Below are positions 45,797-54,232 of a DNA stretch of 54,523 bases, one piece after another. The position numbers were made by a program, and so were the translations under genes. This stretch comes from Pantoea sp. 18069 (GTDB lineage Bacteria; Pseudomonadota; Gammaproteobacteria; Burkholderiales; Burkholderiaceae_C). The stretch spans positions 1 through 54,523 of the forward strand of contig NZ_CACSJA010000035.1 in the NCBI RefSeq assembly GCF_902706035.1. The letters are read 5' to 3'. The notes beneath the pieces are model-generated. The model worked only from the letters and a program-made list of their open reading frames with translations. It did no database searches and was not told where the DNA came from. Numbering within the stretch: position 1 is the stretch's first letter; each line of letters begins with the position of its first letter.

Positions 45797-46885
45797 TCAG
45801 CGCGCGCGGGGCGCGCGTGCTGCCTCGCGTGCCGCGCGGACTTCGGCGCCCAGCTCGATCACCGACAGCGCGTAATAGCTCGACCAGTTGTAGCGCGTGA
45901 TCGCGTAGAAGTTCTCGGTGCCCGCGATGTACAGCGGCGCATCGGCGCCGTTTTGCAGCTCCACCAGCGCCAGCGGGCCGTTGTGCGCGTTGCCGGGCGG
46001 CTGCACGCGCGCGCCCAGCGCCAGCATGCGCTCGGGCGTGAACGTCGGCAGGATATCGGGGCCCAGCAGCTCGCTCATCTGTTCGGGCGTGCTGTCGAGC
46101 GCGACCGGGTAATGGGTCGCCATGCCGGGCTTCCAGCCGTGGGCTATGAAGTAGTTGGCGACCGAGCCTATCGCATCGACCGGGCTGGCGAACAGGTCGA
46201 TGTGGTCGTTGCCGTCGAAATCCACGGCCCACTTGACCCAGCTCGAAGGCATGAACTGGCCCAGGCCCATCGCGCCCGCGTAGCTGCCCCGCAGCGCGAA
46301 CGGGTCCATGGCGCTGCGGTGCGTGAAGCTCAGGAACTGCTCGAGTTCGCCGCGGAAATACGCGGTGCGCGCCGCGGCCCGGGGGTGGGCCTGGGGGAAG
46401 TCGAAGGACAGCGTGGCCAGCGCGTCGATCACGCGGAAGTTGCCCATCTGCTGGCCGTAGACGGTTTCGACGCCGATGATGCCGACGATGATTTCCGCGG
46501 GCACGCCGTATTCGCGTTCGGCGCGCGCCAGCGCCGCCGCATGGGTCTGCCAAAAGCGCACGCCCGCACGGATGCGCACCGGGTCGATGAAGCGGCCGCG
46601 GTAGGCGTTCCAGTTCTTCGCCGTGCCCTGGGGCGCGGGCGTCATCAGCCGCGGCACCTGGGGCAGAAAGCGCGCCTGGCCCAGCGTCGCCTGGACCCAG
46701 GAAAGCGGCAGGTCGCGGCGCGCGGCGATATCGGCCGCGAACTGCATGGCTTCACTGCGCTCTGCGTAGGGCGTCGTGCCCTGCACCGCGCTGCGCTGTT
46801 TCGCGGTCTGCGCGAAAGCGGGCAGGGTGATGGCGGTGGTGCAGGCCGCGAGGCAGACAAGGGCGGTGGAAAGCAGTCTTTTCAT
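45797..46885 (-). CDS. mltB: Membrane-bound lytic murein transglycosylase B
   Basis: Cleaves peptidoglycan between MurNAc and GlcNAc, forming 1,6-anhydro ends. 362 residues from the ATG at 46885. The N-terminus has a lipobox LAAC (Cys15), so it may be an outer-membrane lipoprotein; an alternative signal cleavage AFA|Q is also seen. Catalytic Glu in IIGVETVYGQQMGN; GAMGLGQFMPSSW and DLFASPVDAIGSVANYF are family motifs. Start codon overlaps the upstream tgpA stop (ATGA), so it is the last gene of the moxR operon. The open frame beyond the ATG is a shadow of tgpA. Confidence 0.93.
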   Translation of the reverse strand: MKRLLSTALVCLAACTTAITLPAFAQTAKQRSAVQGTTPYAERSEAMQFAADIAARRDLPLSWVQATLGQARFLPQVPRLMTPAPQGTAKNWNAYRGRFIDPVRIRAGVRFWQTHAAALARAEREYGVPAEIIVGIIGVETVYGQQMGNFRVIDALATLSFDFPQAHPRAAARTAYFRGELEQFLSFTHRSAMDPFALRGSYAGAMGLGQFMPSSWVKWAVDFDGNDHIDLFASPVDAIGSVANYFIAHGWKPGMATHYPVALDSTPEQMSELLGPDILPTFTPERMLALGARVQPPGNAHNGPLALVELQNGADAPLYIAGTENFYAITRYNWSSYYALSVIELGAEVRAAREAARAPRAR

Positions 46886-48951
46886 GGATCTTGGGGCCGA
46901 CCGGCGCGTGGCCAGGTCAGGGATTTGAATTCGCGCCGCAGCTCGGACAGGTGCTGGGCCGGGTGGGCATCGGCGGCGGGGCCGGCGTAGCGCTGGCGCT
47001 CCAGGCGCAGCAGCCAGTCCGCGATCGCCGCCGCATCGTCCCCCCATTGTGCGCTGGCCAGTGAGGCCATCGTGCGCGGTGGGGCATGCGCGGGCAGCGT
47101 GAGGCCGGCCTGCTGCAGCCGCGCGTGGGCCTGGCGCCGCAGGCGCTGCCAGCCGTCGGCGGGCGCGCGGCGCGCGCGCCACAACCAGGCGCAGACGGCC
47201 AGCGCCGCGACGCCGGCCAGGCCCGCGAGCCATTGCAGCAGCGTCTGCCATGAGGGCGATGACAGGCCCAGCTGGCGCAGCAGATCGGATTGGCGGGTTT
47301 GCGTGTAGTTCAGCACCCACTGGTTCCAGCCGTTGTTCATCGCTTCCCAGGCCGCGCGCAACTGCTGCACCAGGCCGGGCGCGATGACGCTGTCCATGGC
47401 CTGGCCGAAAGCGCCGCGCGGCGGTGCCAGGCGCTGCAGTTCGCTGGTGCGCCCGGGCGCGACGGCCGTGGTCGGGTCCACGCGCACCCAGCCCCGGCCC
47501 GCGAGCCAGACTTCGGCCCAGGCATGGGCGTCGCTGTTGCGCACGGTCCAGTAGCCGTCGACCGGGTTGACTTCGCCGCCCTGGTAGCCGGTGACGATGC
47601 GCGCGGGAATGTCGAGCGCGCGCATCAGCACCACGAATGCCGAGGCGATGTGCTCGCAAAAGCCCTGCTTGCTGTCGAACCAGAAGTCGTCGGCCGTGTG
47701 CGCGGCGATCACGCCCGGCTCCAGCGTATAGCGGTAGCCGCCGGTGCGCAGGCGCGCGAGCGCGGCTTCGACCAGTGCCGCGTTGGCCGCCGCGGCGTCC
47801 CCGGCCCGCTGCGCTGTTCCCAGGTTCGTGCGCATCTGCGCGGCCAGCGCAACGGTGCGCGGGTCGGAGCCATCGGGCAGCACCGTATAGGCGGCAAGCG
47901 AAGGCCGGGCCTGCAGCGGGCCGTGCTGGAAATCCACATGGCTTTGCGCGCGGTAGCGCAGCACATCCGTCACGGGCCGCTGGCTCAGCCATTGCAGCTG
48001 GGGCGTCATGCGCGCGCGCTGGCCCGGCAGCTCGGGCGCGGTTTCTGCGGCGTCCAGCGTCAGCAGCCAGCGGCGGCGGTGCGGCTCGAGCGTGGCCTCG
48101 TACGATATGGCCGGGCCATTGACCTGCAGTTGCGCGGTCTGCTCATCGGCTTCCCAGGTGTCGGGGTTGAAGCGCGGCGCTTCACGCCACTGGCGGCCGT
48201 CGAAGACCGACAGCACCGGGCCGCGGAAATACAGCGCCGAACGCGGCGGCTGCGGCGCGTCAAAGCGCACGCGCAGCGCGACGCTGTCGTCGAGCGCCAG
48301 GCGCGCGACCTCGCCCACGGTCATGTCGGGCGACAGGCCGCTGCGCCCCGCGAGGTCATCGCCAGGCAGGCCCCACAGCGGCGCCATGCGCGGGAACAGC
48401 ACGAACAGCACCAGCATGACCGGCGTGCCCCAGAGCACGAGCTTTGCCGCGATGCGCGCCGACGCGCTCAGCGGCGGCCGGCCCACGGGCAGATGGGCGT
48501 TGACCACGGCTGTCAGCAGGCCCAGCAGCGCGATCAGCAGCGCCGCGGCAATCGGCAGCGACTGGGAGTGGAAGAAGTGGCTCAGCAGCGTGAAGAACGC
48601 GAGAAAGAACACCACCAGCGCGTCGCGGCGCGCGCGCATCTCCAGCGTCTTGAGCGCGAGCAGCAGCACGACCAGCGTCACACCCGGATCGCGCCCCACG
48701 AGGCTGTGGTGCGTGAGCCAGGTCGCACCCACGGCCAGCAGCAGCAGCGCGCCCATGACCCAGCGCCCGGGCAGCGGCTGCGCGCGCCAGGCCAGCAGGC
48801 CGCGCCAGACCAGCAGGCACAGCGCCAGGCCCAGGGTCCACCAGGGCAGGTGGCTGGCATGCGGAGCGATCACCCAGGCCACCACCGCGAGCAGGAACAA
48901 GGTGTCGCGCGTGTCGCGCGGCAAGGCGTCCAGGCGTGCACGCAGCGTCAT
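46882..48951 (-). CDS. tgpA: TgpA-like membrane transglutaminase-fold protein (DUF3488/DUF4129)
   Basis: 689 residues from the ATG at 48951. N-terminal six-or-so membrane helices (DUF3488), a periplasmic transglutaminase-like domain with an apparently intact triad - Cys in KQGFCEHIASAF, His in DAHAWAEVW, Asp in WVRVDPTTAV - and then a further membrane helix (WLAGLAGVAALAVCAWLW) and a cytoplasmic DUF4129 tail. TgpA is essential in Pseudomonas aeruginosa, with a suspected cell-envelope role. Overlaps both neighbours by 4 bp. Confidence 0.92.
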   Translation of the reverse strand: MTLRARLDALPRDTRDTLFLLAVVAWVIAPHASHLPWWTLGLALCLLVWRGLLAWRAQPLPGRWVMGALLLLAVGATWLTHHSLVGRDPGVTLVVLLLALKTLEMRARRDALVVFFLAFFTLLSHFFHSQSLPIAAALLIALLGLLTAVVNAHLPVGRPPLSASARIAAKLVLWGTPVMLVLFVLFPRMAPLWGLPGDDLAGRSGLSPDMTVGEVARLALDDSVALRVRFDAPQPPRSALYFRGPVLSVFDGRQWREAPRFNPDTWEADEQTAQLQVNGPAISYEATLEPHRRRWLLTLDAAETAPELPGQRARMTPQLQWLSQRPVTDVLRYRAQSHVDFQHGPLQARPSLAAYTVLPDGSDPRTVALAAQMRTNLGTAQRAGDAAAANAALVEAALARLRTGGYRYTLEPGVIAAHTADDFWFDSKQGFCEHIASAFVVLMRALDIPARIVTGYQGGEVNPVDGYWTVRNSDAHAWAEVWLAGRGWVRVDPTTAVAPGRTSELQRLAPPRGAFGQAMDSVIAPGLVQQLRAAWEAMNNGWNQWVLNYTQTRQSDLLRQLGLSSPSWQTLLQWLAGLAGVAALAVCAWLWRARRAPADGWQRLRRQAHARLQQAGLTLPAHAPPRTMASLASAQWGDDAAAIADWLLRLERQRYAGPAADAHPAQHLSELRREFKSLTWPRAGRPQDP

Positions 48952-49976
48952 GGCGTGGCTCCAGGCGGTGCATACACCGCGAGCGCTTCCAGGCAGCGCT
49001 CGCGGTGGGCCGCGCCGCTGTCGGGCGCAAGGCGCACGGCGCCGGGCAGCTCCAGCCCCCACTGCAGGCCCTGGCGATCGGCGGCCAGCACCCAGGCCGT
49101 GAGCCGCGCGATGCGCGCTTCGGAATCGGCCAGGCCGGTTGCTGCCGGGTCAAGCCACAGGCGCCCGGGCTGGGCCTGGGGCCGGTCGCGGCTGACCAGC
49201 GCGCCGCCCGTGGCCCAGGCCTGGGCGGCTTTCTTCCACACGACCTGCTTGAGCGGGTCGCCGCGGCGGTAGGTGCGCACGCCGTCGAAATCCTCGGCGC
49301 CGGCGGCGCGCGTGCCCGCACGGCCCGTGCCCAGGGGGCGGGCGGGCGGCAGCGGCGGCGCTGCGGCCTCGGCTTGCGGGTAGACCAGCAACTGCGTTGC
49401 CGGGCGCCAATAGCTCCAGGCGCGAAAGCTGCCCAGCGGGAAACGGGTTTCGGCCGTGACGCGGGGCAGCAGGTGCCAGCCCCTTTGCTGCGGCACGAAC
49501 GCCAGTTCGACCACGGCGCCGGCCTGCGCTGGCACATCGGTCCAGGCCCATTGCGGCGGGCCGTCGAGGTCCTGGGTCACGGCCAGCGCGATGCCGTGGC
49601 GCGCGCGCCGTCCGGGGTTGTCCAGGGTGATGCGCAGCGCGCAGCGCTGGCCCGCGAACACCGGCGCGGACGGCTGCAGCTGCAGCACCAGGCCGCGCAG
49701 GTTCGCATGGCCGACCAGCATGCCCGCGGCGGCGCTGCCGGCGAGCAGGAAGGTCAGCAGATAGCCGAGGTTGAGCTGGTAGTTGATGCTCGCGACCAGC
49801 AGCACGGCCAGCGTCAGCGCGAGCATCCAGCCGGCGCTGGTCGGCAGGATGAAGACATTGCGCTGGGTCAGGGGCAACTGGTCGGTGCGCGGCAGGCGCG
49901 CGAGCCAGCGGTTGTGCAGTTCGCGGCGCAGGGGACGCAGCGGGTTCCAGCCGCGGGCCGCTCGCGTGCCGCTCAT
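48948..49976 (-). CDS. DUF58 protein (MoxR-associated)
   Basis: 342 residues. Two adjacent N-terminal membrane helices (SAGWMLALTLAVLLVASINY; LLTFLLAGSAAAGML), a beta-rich extension, and the DUF58 signature EDFDGVRTYRRGDPLKQVVW near residue 235. Here the region that in some relatives forms a von Willebrand A-like domain lacks a clear MIDAS motif. Works with MoxR ATPases in envelope processes. Overlaps moxR and tgpA by 4 bp each. Confidence 0.9.
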   Translation of the reverse strand: MSGTRAARGWNPLRPLRRELHNRWLARLPRTDQLPLTQRNVFILPTSAGWMLALTLAVLLVASINYQLNLGYLLTFLLAGSAAAGMLVGHANLRGLVLQLQPSAPVFAGQRCALRITLDNPGRRARHGIALAVTQDLDGPPQWAWTDVPAQAGAVVELAFVPQQRGWHLLPRVTAETRFPLGSFRAWSYWRPATQLLVYPQAEAAAPPLPPARPLGTGRAGTRAAGAEDFDGVRTYRRGDPLKQVVWKKAAQAWATGGALVSRDRPQAQPGRLWLDPAATGLADSEARIARLTAWVLAADRQGLQWGLELPGAVRLAPDSGAAHRERCLEALAVYAPPGATP

Positions 49977-50893
49977 GCGAGCGGCGTGGCGTCGAGCATG
50001 GCGCGCACCTGCTCGAGCGCGCCGCGCCCCGCATGGATGGCCGGCACCAGTCTATGGGCCACGGTCTGCGCGAGAATGGCCTGCACGTCGTCGGGGGCCA
50101 CATAGTCGCGCCCGCTGATCAGCGCCTGGGCCTTGGCCGCGCGCAGCAGGCCTATGCCGGCGCGCGGCGACAGGCCCTGCACGAACCAGCGGCCCGAGCG
50201 CGTGGCGTCGATCAGGTCCTGCACATAGTGCAGCAGCGCGTCCGACGCATGCACGGCCAGTACCTGGGCCTGCAACTGCGCGAGCTCGCTGGCGTCGATC
50301 AGCGGCTGCAGGGAGTCCAGCAGGTCGCGCCGGCCATTGCCGCGCAGCAATTCGCGCTCGGCCGCGCGGTCGGGGTAGCCCAGGGAAATGCGCATCAGGA
50401 AACGGTCGAGCTGGCTTTCGGGCAGCGCGTAGGTGCCGAGCTGGTCCAGCGGGTTCTGCGTGGCGATCACGAAAAACGGCTGGGGCAGGCGGTGGCTGTG
50501 GCCTTCGACCGACACCTGCTTTTCTTCCATGGCTTCGAGCAGCGCGCTTTGCGTCTTGGGGCTGGCGCGGTTGATCTCGTCGGCAAGCAGCAGCTGCGTG
50601 AACACCGGGCCCGGGTGGAAGACGAAATTCTCCTGGCCGCGGTCGTAGATGGACACGCCCGTGAGATCGCTGGGCATCAGGTCGGCGGTGAACTGCACGC
50701 GCGAGAACTGCAGGCCGAAGGTATGGGCCAGCGCATGTGCCAAAGTCGTCTTGCCCACGCCCGGCACGTCCTCGATCAACAGGTGGCCGCCGGCGAGCAG
50801 GCAGGCGACGCAGTCCTGGACCTGCGCTGTCTTGCCCACAATCACCGTGTTAAGCTGATTCAGTAGCGATTGGATGTGGGGCTGTGCTTGCAT
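49973..50893 (-). CDS. MoxR-family AAA+ ATPase
   Basis: 306-residue AAA+ chaperone: Walker A EDVPGVGKTTLA, Walker B LLLADEINRASPKTQSALLE, sensor 1 FFVIATQNPLDQLGTYALPE, Arg finger DRFLMRISLGYPD, and the C-terminal lid ARSGRW. First gene of a four-gene operon. MoxR proteins are thought to mature or remodel envelope and metal-binding proteins, often with DUF58 partners. Divergent from the HDAC-family gene with only 34 bp between. Confidence 0.94.
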   Translation of the reverse strand: MQAQPHIQSLLNQLNTVIVGKTAQVQDCVACLLAGGHLLIEDVPGVGKTTLAHALAHTFGLQFSRVQFTADLMPSDLTGVSIYDRGQENFVFHPGPVFTQLLLADEINRASPKTQSALLEAMEEKQVSVEGHSHRLPQPFFVIATQNPLDQLGTYALPESQLDRFLMRISLGYPDRAAERELLRGNGRRDLLDSLQPLIDASELAQLQAQVLAVHASDALLHYVQDLIDATRSGRWFVQGLSPRAGIGLLRAAKAQALISGRDYVAPDDVQAILAQTVAHRLVPAIHAGRGALEQVRAMLDATPLA

Positions 50894-50927
50894 GGCGCCA
50901 CGTTAGCCGAAAAACGACTGCGGAGAC

Positions 50928-51887
50928 ATGACAGTGGGCAAGACGGGCTATTTTTCCCATCGGGAGTGCTGGAAACACGAAATGGGTCCTGGGCATCCGG
51001 AATGCCCGCAACGGCTCGATGCGATCGAAGACCGGCTGCTGATCTGCGGCGTGGGCGATGCGCTCGAGCGGCGCGACGCACCTGCTGCGCCGCTGGCCGA
51101 TATCGCCCTGGCGCATGACGCCGAATACCTGCAGGCCTTGCGCGTGCGCTGCGAGCAGCTCGAGCAGGCCAAGCTGATCGGCGGCGCGCCCTATGCGCAG
51201 ATCGATCCCGACACAGCCATCAACGCCCATACCTGGACGGCCGCGCTGCATGCCGCCGGCGCCGGCGTCGCGGCCACCGATGCGGTGATTGCCGGCGAAC
51301 TCGAGAATGCGTTTTGCTCCGTGCGCCCGCCCGGTCACCATGCAATGCGCGACCAGGCCATGGGCTTTTGCTTCTTCAACAATGTGGCGATTGCTGCGCT
51401 GCATGCGCTCGAGCACCACCACCTGGAACGCGTGGCCATCGTCGACTTCGACGTGCACCACGGCAACGGCACGGAGAACATCCTTGCCGGCGATCCGCGC
51501 GTGCTGATGGTCAGCGTCTTCCAGCACCCGTTCTTTCCTTTTTCCGGCGACCAGCAGCCTGCGTCCAATATGGTCAACGTGCCGCTGCCGGCCTATACCA
51601 AGGGCATGGACATCCGCGAAATCGTCGAGATGATGTGGATTCCGCGGCTCGAGGCGTTCAAGCCGCAGATGATCTTTGTCAGCGCCGGCTTCGACGGCCA
51701 CCGCGAAGACGACATGGGCCAGTGGGCGATGAACGAGCACGACTATGCCTGGATCACCAGCCGCATCAAGGACCTGGCGCGGCGCTATTCCAAGGGCCGC
51801 ATCGTCTCCTGCCTCGAAGGCGGCTATGCGATGAGCGCGCTGGGGCGCAGCGTTGAAGCGCATCTGCGCGTGCTCGCCGATCTTTGA
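50928..51887 (+). CDS. Histone-deacetylase-family protein (class II, bacterial)
   Basis: 319-residue zinc amidohydrolase of the HDAC/acetoin-utilisation/acetylpolyamine amidohydrolase superfamily. Tandem His in RPPGHHAMRD, zinc ligands in IVDFDVHHGNGT (Asp, His) and SAGFDGHREDDMG (Asp), and the closing CLEGGYAMSALG. The loop substitution of Tyr or His for transition-state stabilisation is not certain from sequence. Likely deacetylates small amines or proteins. Followed by the enoyl-CoA hydratase homolog after 45 bp. Confidence 0.92.
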   Translation: MTVGKTGYFSHRECWKHEMGPGHPECPQRLDAIEDRLLICGVGDALERRDAPAAPLADIALAHDAEYLQALRVRCEQLEQAKLIGGAPYAQIDPDTAINAHTWTAALHAAGAGVAATDAVIAGELENAFCSVRPPGHHAMRDQAMGFCFFNNVAIAALHALEHHHLERVAIVDFDVHHGNGTENILAGDPRVLMVSVFQHPFFPFSGDQQPASNMVNVPLPAYTKGMDIREIVEMMWIPRLEAFKPQMIFVSAGFDGHREDDMGQWAMNEHDYAWITSRIKDLARRYSKGRIVSCLEGGYAMSALGRSVEAHLRVLADL

Positions 51888-51932
51888 GCGCGCACGCCTT
51901 GCGGCCTTTGCTTTTTTCAGGGGGTTTTTCAC

Positions 51933-52757
51933 ATGCCTGACGCTTCCACGATGGCGGGCACCAGCGGCCCGGGTGCCGATCCGCTGGTGCAGGTACGACG
52001 CGATGCGCGCGGCGTCGTCACGCTGACGCTCAACGACCCGGCGCGCTTCAACGCGCTGGGCAGCCCCATGCTCGCGGCGCTGCAGTCGGCGATCGACAAC
52101 GTGGCCAGCGACGCGTCGGCGCGCGTGCTGGTGCTGGCCGCACAGGGCCGGGCGTTCTGCGCGGGCCATGACCTCAAGGAAATGGCCGCGGCCAGCGATC
52201 TGGTGAGCCACCAGAAGTTGTTTGCGCAGTGCAGCCGGATGATGCTGAGCCTGCAGAAGCTGCCCGTGCCGGTGATTGCCCAGGTCCAGGGCATGGCCAC
52301 GGCTGCGGGCTGCCAACTGGTCGCGCAGTGCGACCTGGCCGTGGCCAGCAGCGCGGCCAGCTTCGCCACCAGCGGCATACGCTATGGCCTGTTCTGCGCC
52401 ACGCCCAGCGTGCCCCTGGTGCGCAACCTGCCGATCAAGAAGGCCATGGAGATGCTGCTCACGGGTGACTTCATCGACGCGGCGACGGCGCTGGACCAGG
52501 GCCTGCTCAACCGTGTGGTCGCACCCGATGCGCTGGGCGAAGCCGTGGAGCAGCTGGTGCAGGCCATTCTCGACAAGCCGCGCGTCGCCGTGGCCATGGG
52601 CAAGGCCCTGGTCTACCAGCAGCGTGAACTCGGCGTCGAGGCGGCCTATCAACTCGCGGGCCAGACCATGGCGGTGAACATGCAGGATGCCGACGCCCAG
52701 GAGGGCGTGAGCGCGTTCGCGCAAAAACGTACGCCGCAGTGGAGCGCGCAAACATGA
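51933..52757 (+). CDS. Enoyl-CoA hydratase/isomerase homolog (ECHDC3-like)
   Basis: 274-residue crotonase-fold protein. Acyl-CoA pocket AFCAGHDLKEMAAASD and the oxyanion-hole glycines MATAAGCQLVAQCDLAVASS. The position normally occupied by the first catalytic Glu reads Gln (GCQLV), as in the ECHDC3 group, so classical hydration activity is doubtful. Also ATSGIRYGLFCATPSVPLV, another ECHDC3-like stretch. Ends in ATGA overlap with the MscS gene. Confidence 0.9.
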   Translation: MPDASTMAGTSGPGADPLVQVRRDARGVVTLTLNDPARFNALGSPMLAALQSAIDNVASDASARVLVLAAQGRAFCAGHDLKEMAAASDLVSHQKLFAQCSRMMLSLQKLPVPVIAQVQGMATAAGCQLVAQCDLAVASSAASFATSGIRYGLFCATPSVPLVRNLPIKKAMEMLLTGDFIDAATALDQGLLNRVVAPDALGEAVEQLVQAILDKPRVAVAMGKALVYQQRELGVEAAYQLAGQTMAVNMQDADAQEGVSAFAQKRTPQWSAQT

Positions 52758-54097
52758 ATACCCGCGGGCTCGACGCTTTCGAACGCCTGATCGACGATTT
52801 CCAGCGCTCGAGCAGCTGGACCGAGTTTGCATTGCTCGCGCTGAGCCTGGCGCTCGCGTTCGGCATCACGCGTGCGCTGCGCCTTTACTACGGCGGTGGC
52901 ACTTCGGTGTGGCTGGGCCAGACGACGCTCAATGGCGCGCTGTTTCCGCTGCTGTCGCTGGTGCTGGTCTGGTGCGCGCAGGCGCTGCTGTCGCAGTACC
53001 AGCCGGTGTTCTGGCTGCGCATGGCGGTGTCCATCCTGCTGTCGCTGGCGGTGATCCGCTTTGTCGTGCGCGTGCTGGTCAAGACCTTCCCGGACTCGAC
53101 GGGGTCACGGCTGTTCGAGCGGATTTTCTCCTGGCTTGTCTGGGGCGTGGCCGTGCTCGCGAGCCTGGGCCTGCTGCCCAGCGTGCTGCAGGACCTCGAC
53201 AGCCTGCATCTGTCGCTGGGCAAGACGTCGCTGAGTCTGCGCACGCTGATCGAAGGCGTGTTCTCGGCGGGGCTGATGATGGTCTCGGTGCTCTGGGCGG
53301 CATCGCTGTTCGAGCAGCGCGTGCTCAACCAGGTGATCACCGACCTGTCGATGCGCAAGGTCGCGATGAACATCATGCGCACCGTGCTGATCGCCGTGGG
53401 GCTGCTGATTTCGCTGTCCGCCGTGGGGGTGGATCTGACGGCGCTGTCGGTGATGGGCGGCGCCGTGGGCGTGGGCCTGGGCTTTGGCATGCAGAAGATC
53501 GCGTCCAACTACGTCAGCGGTTTTCTGGTGCTGATCGAGCGCGCACTGCGCATCGGCGACAACGTGCGCGTCGATGGCTTCGAGGGCCAGATCACCGACA
53601 TCCGCACCCGCTTCACCGTGATCCGCGCATCCAACGGCCGCCAATCCATCGTGCCCAACGAGACGCTGATCACCCAGCGCGTGGAAAACCTCACCTATTT
53701 CGACCAGCGGTTTTCGCTCACCACGACCATCGTCGTGGATCTGGACAGCGATGTGGAACAGGTGACGGCGCTGCTGCTCGCCGCAGCCCGGTCCCAGCCG
53801 CGCGTGCTCGAAAAGCCTGCGCCTTCGGTGCTGCTGGTCGACATCCTGGCGTATGGCCTGCAGTTCACCCTGACCTATTACATCAACGACCCCATCAACG
53901 GCCAGGGCAATGTGCGCTCCGATGTGAACATGGCGGTGCTTGCCGGCCTGCGCGCCGCGAATGTGGCGCTGGCCGTGCCCCAGCAGCGGCTGTCCTGGCC
54001 CATCGATCCCGAAGCCCAGGATGCGGCGCGCGGCGAATGGCGCCCTCCGGCTGGGCCGGCCGGGAAAAATGGCGGTGTATCCACCGATAAGGCTTAG
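52754..54097 (+). CDS. MscS-family mechanosensitive channel
   Basis: 447 residues from the ATG at 52754, which overlaps the upstream TGA. Several N-terminal membrane helices, then the pore-lining helix and MscS signature: VMGGAVGVGLGFGMQKIASN followed by YVSGFLVLIERALRIGDNVR, and the beta domain (GFEGQITDIRTRFTVIRASN, IVPNETLITQRVENLTY). An inner-membrane osmotic safety valve, larger than E. coli MscS (286 aa). Ends in a Pro/Gly-rich tail. Confidence 0.93.
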   Translation: MNTRGLDAFERLIDDFQRSSSWTEFALLALSLALAFGITRALRLYYGGGTSVWLGQTTLNGALFPLLSLVLVWCAQALLSQYQPVFWLRMAVSILLSLAVIRFVVRVLVKTFPDSTGSRLFERIFSWLVWGVAVLASLGLLPSVLQDLDSLHLSLGKTSLSLRTLIEGVFSAGLMMVSVLWAASLFEQRVLNQVITDLSMRKVAMNIMRTVLIAVGLLISLSAVGVDLTALSVMGGAVGVGLGFGMQKIASNYVSGFLVLIERALRIGDNVRVDGFEGQITDIRTRFTVIRASNGRQSIVPNETLITQRVENLTYFDQRFSLTTTIVVDLDSDVEQVTALLLAAARSQPRVLEKPAPSVLLVDILAYGLQFTLTYYINDPINGQGNVRSDVNMAVLAGLRAANVALAVPQQRLSWPIDPEAQDAARGEWRPPAGPAGKNGGVSTDKA

Positions 54098-54100
54098 AAT

Positions 54101-54114
54101 AGAACGATCGTTCT
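54101..54114. promoter_or_regulatory. TetR-type palindromic operator candidate upstream of etfB
   Basis: AGAACGATCGTTCT is a perfect 14-bp palindrome, followed by TTTT. Its ACGATCGT core is of the kind seen in operators of TetR regulators of fatty-acid catabolism in betaproteobacteria. It could also act as a weak terminator for the MscS gene. Confidence 0.5.
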
Positions 54115-54173
54115 TTTTTCGCCTGTGCCCTGGCAGGGGCGCTGATCGCTGCATGGAATGCTGCTTTGCGGCA

Positions 54174-54203
54174 TAAAATGTTTGAGGTTTACGTTTACGT
54201 CAA
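54174..54203 (+). promoter_or_regulatory. etfB promoter -10 and MerR/LiuR-like dyad
   Basis: A -10-like TAAAAT lies at 54174-54179. The dyad TTTACGT-TT-ACGTCAA (54188-54203, one mismatch) lies just downstream, about 30 bp before the etfB ATG. It has the shape of LiuR-type MerR operators (TTGACGT-NN-ACGTCAA). Identity of the regulator is inference. Confidence 0.5.
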
Positions 54204-54232
54204 TTCAACTCATAAATCGAGGAGCCGCAGCA

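Noticed and set aside
45797..47992. 731-residue fusion of mltB with an upstream domain
   Set aside because: The upstream part is an out-of-frame shadow of tgpA; MltB has its own signal peptide starting at 46885.
50850..52832. 660-codon minus-strand open frame across the HDAC and enoyl-CoA hydratase genes
   Set aside because: It spans two well-supported plus-strand genes; shadow composition.
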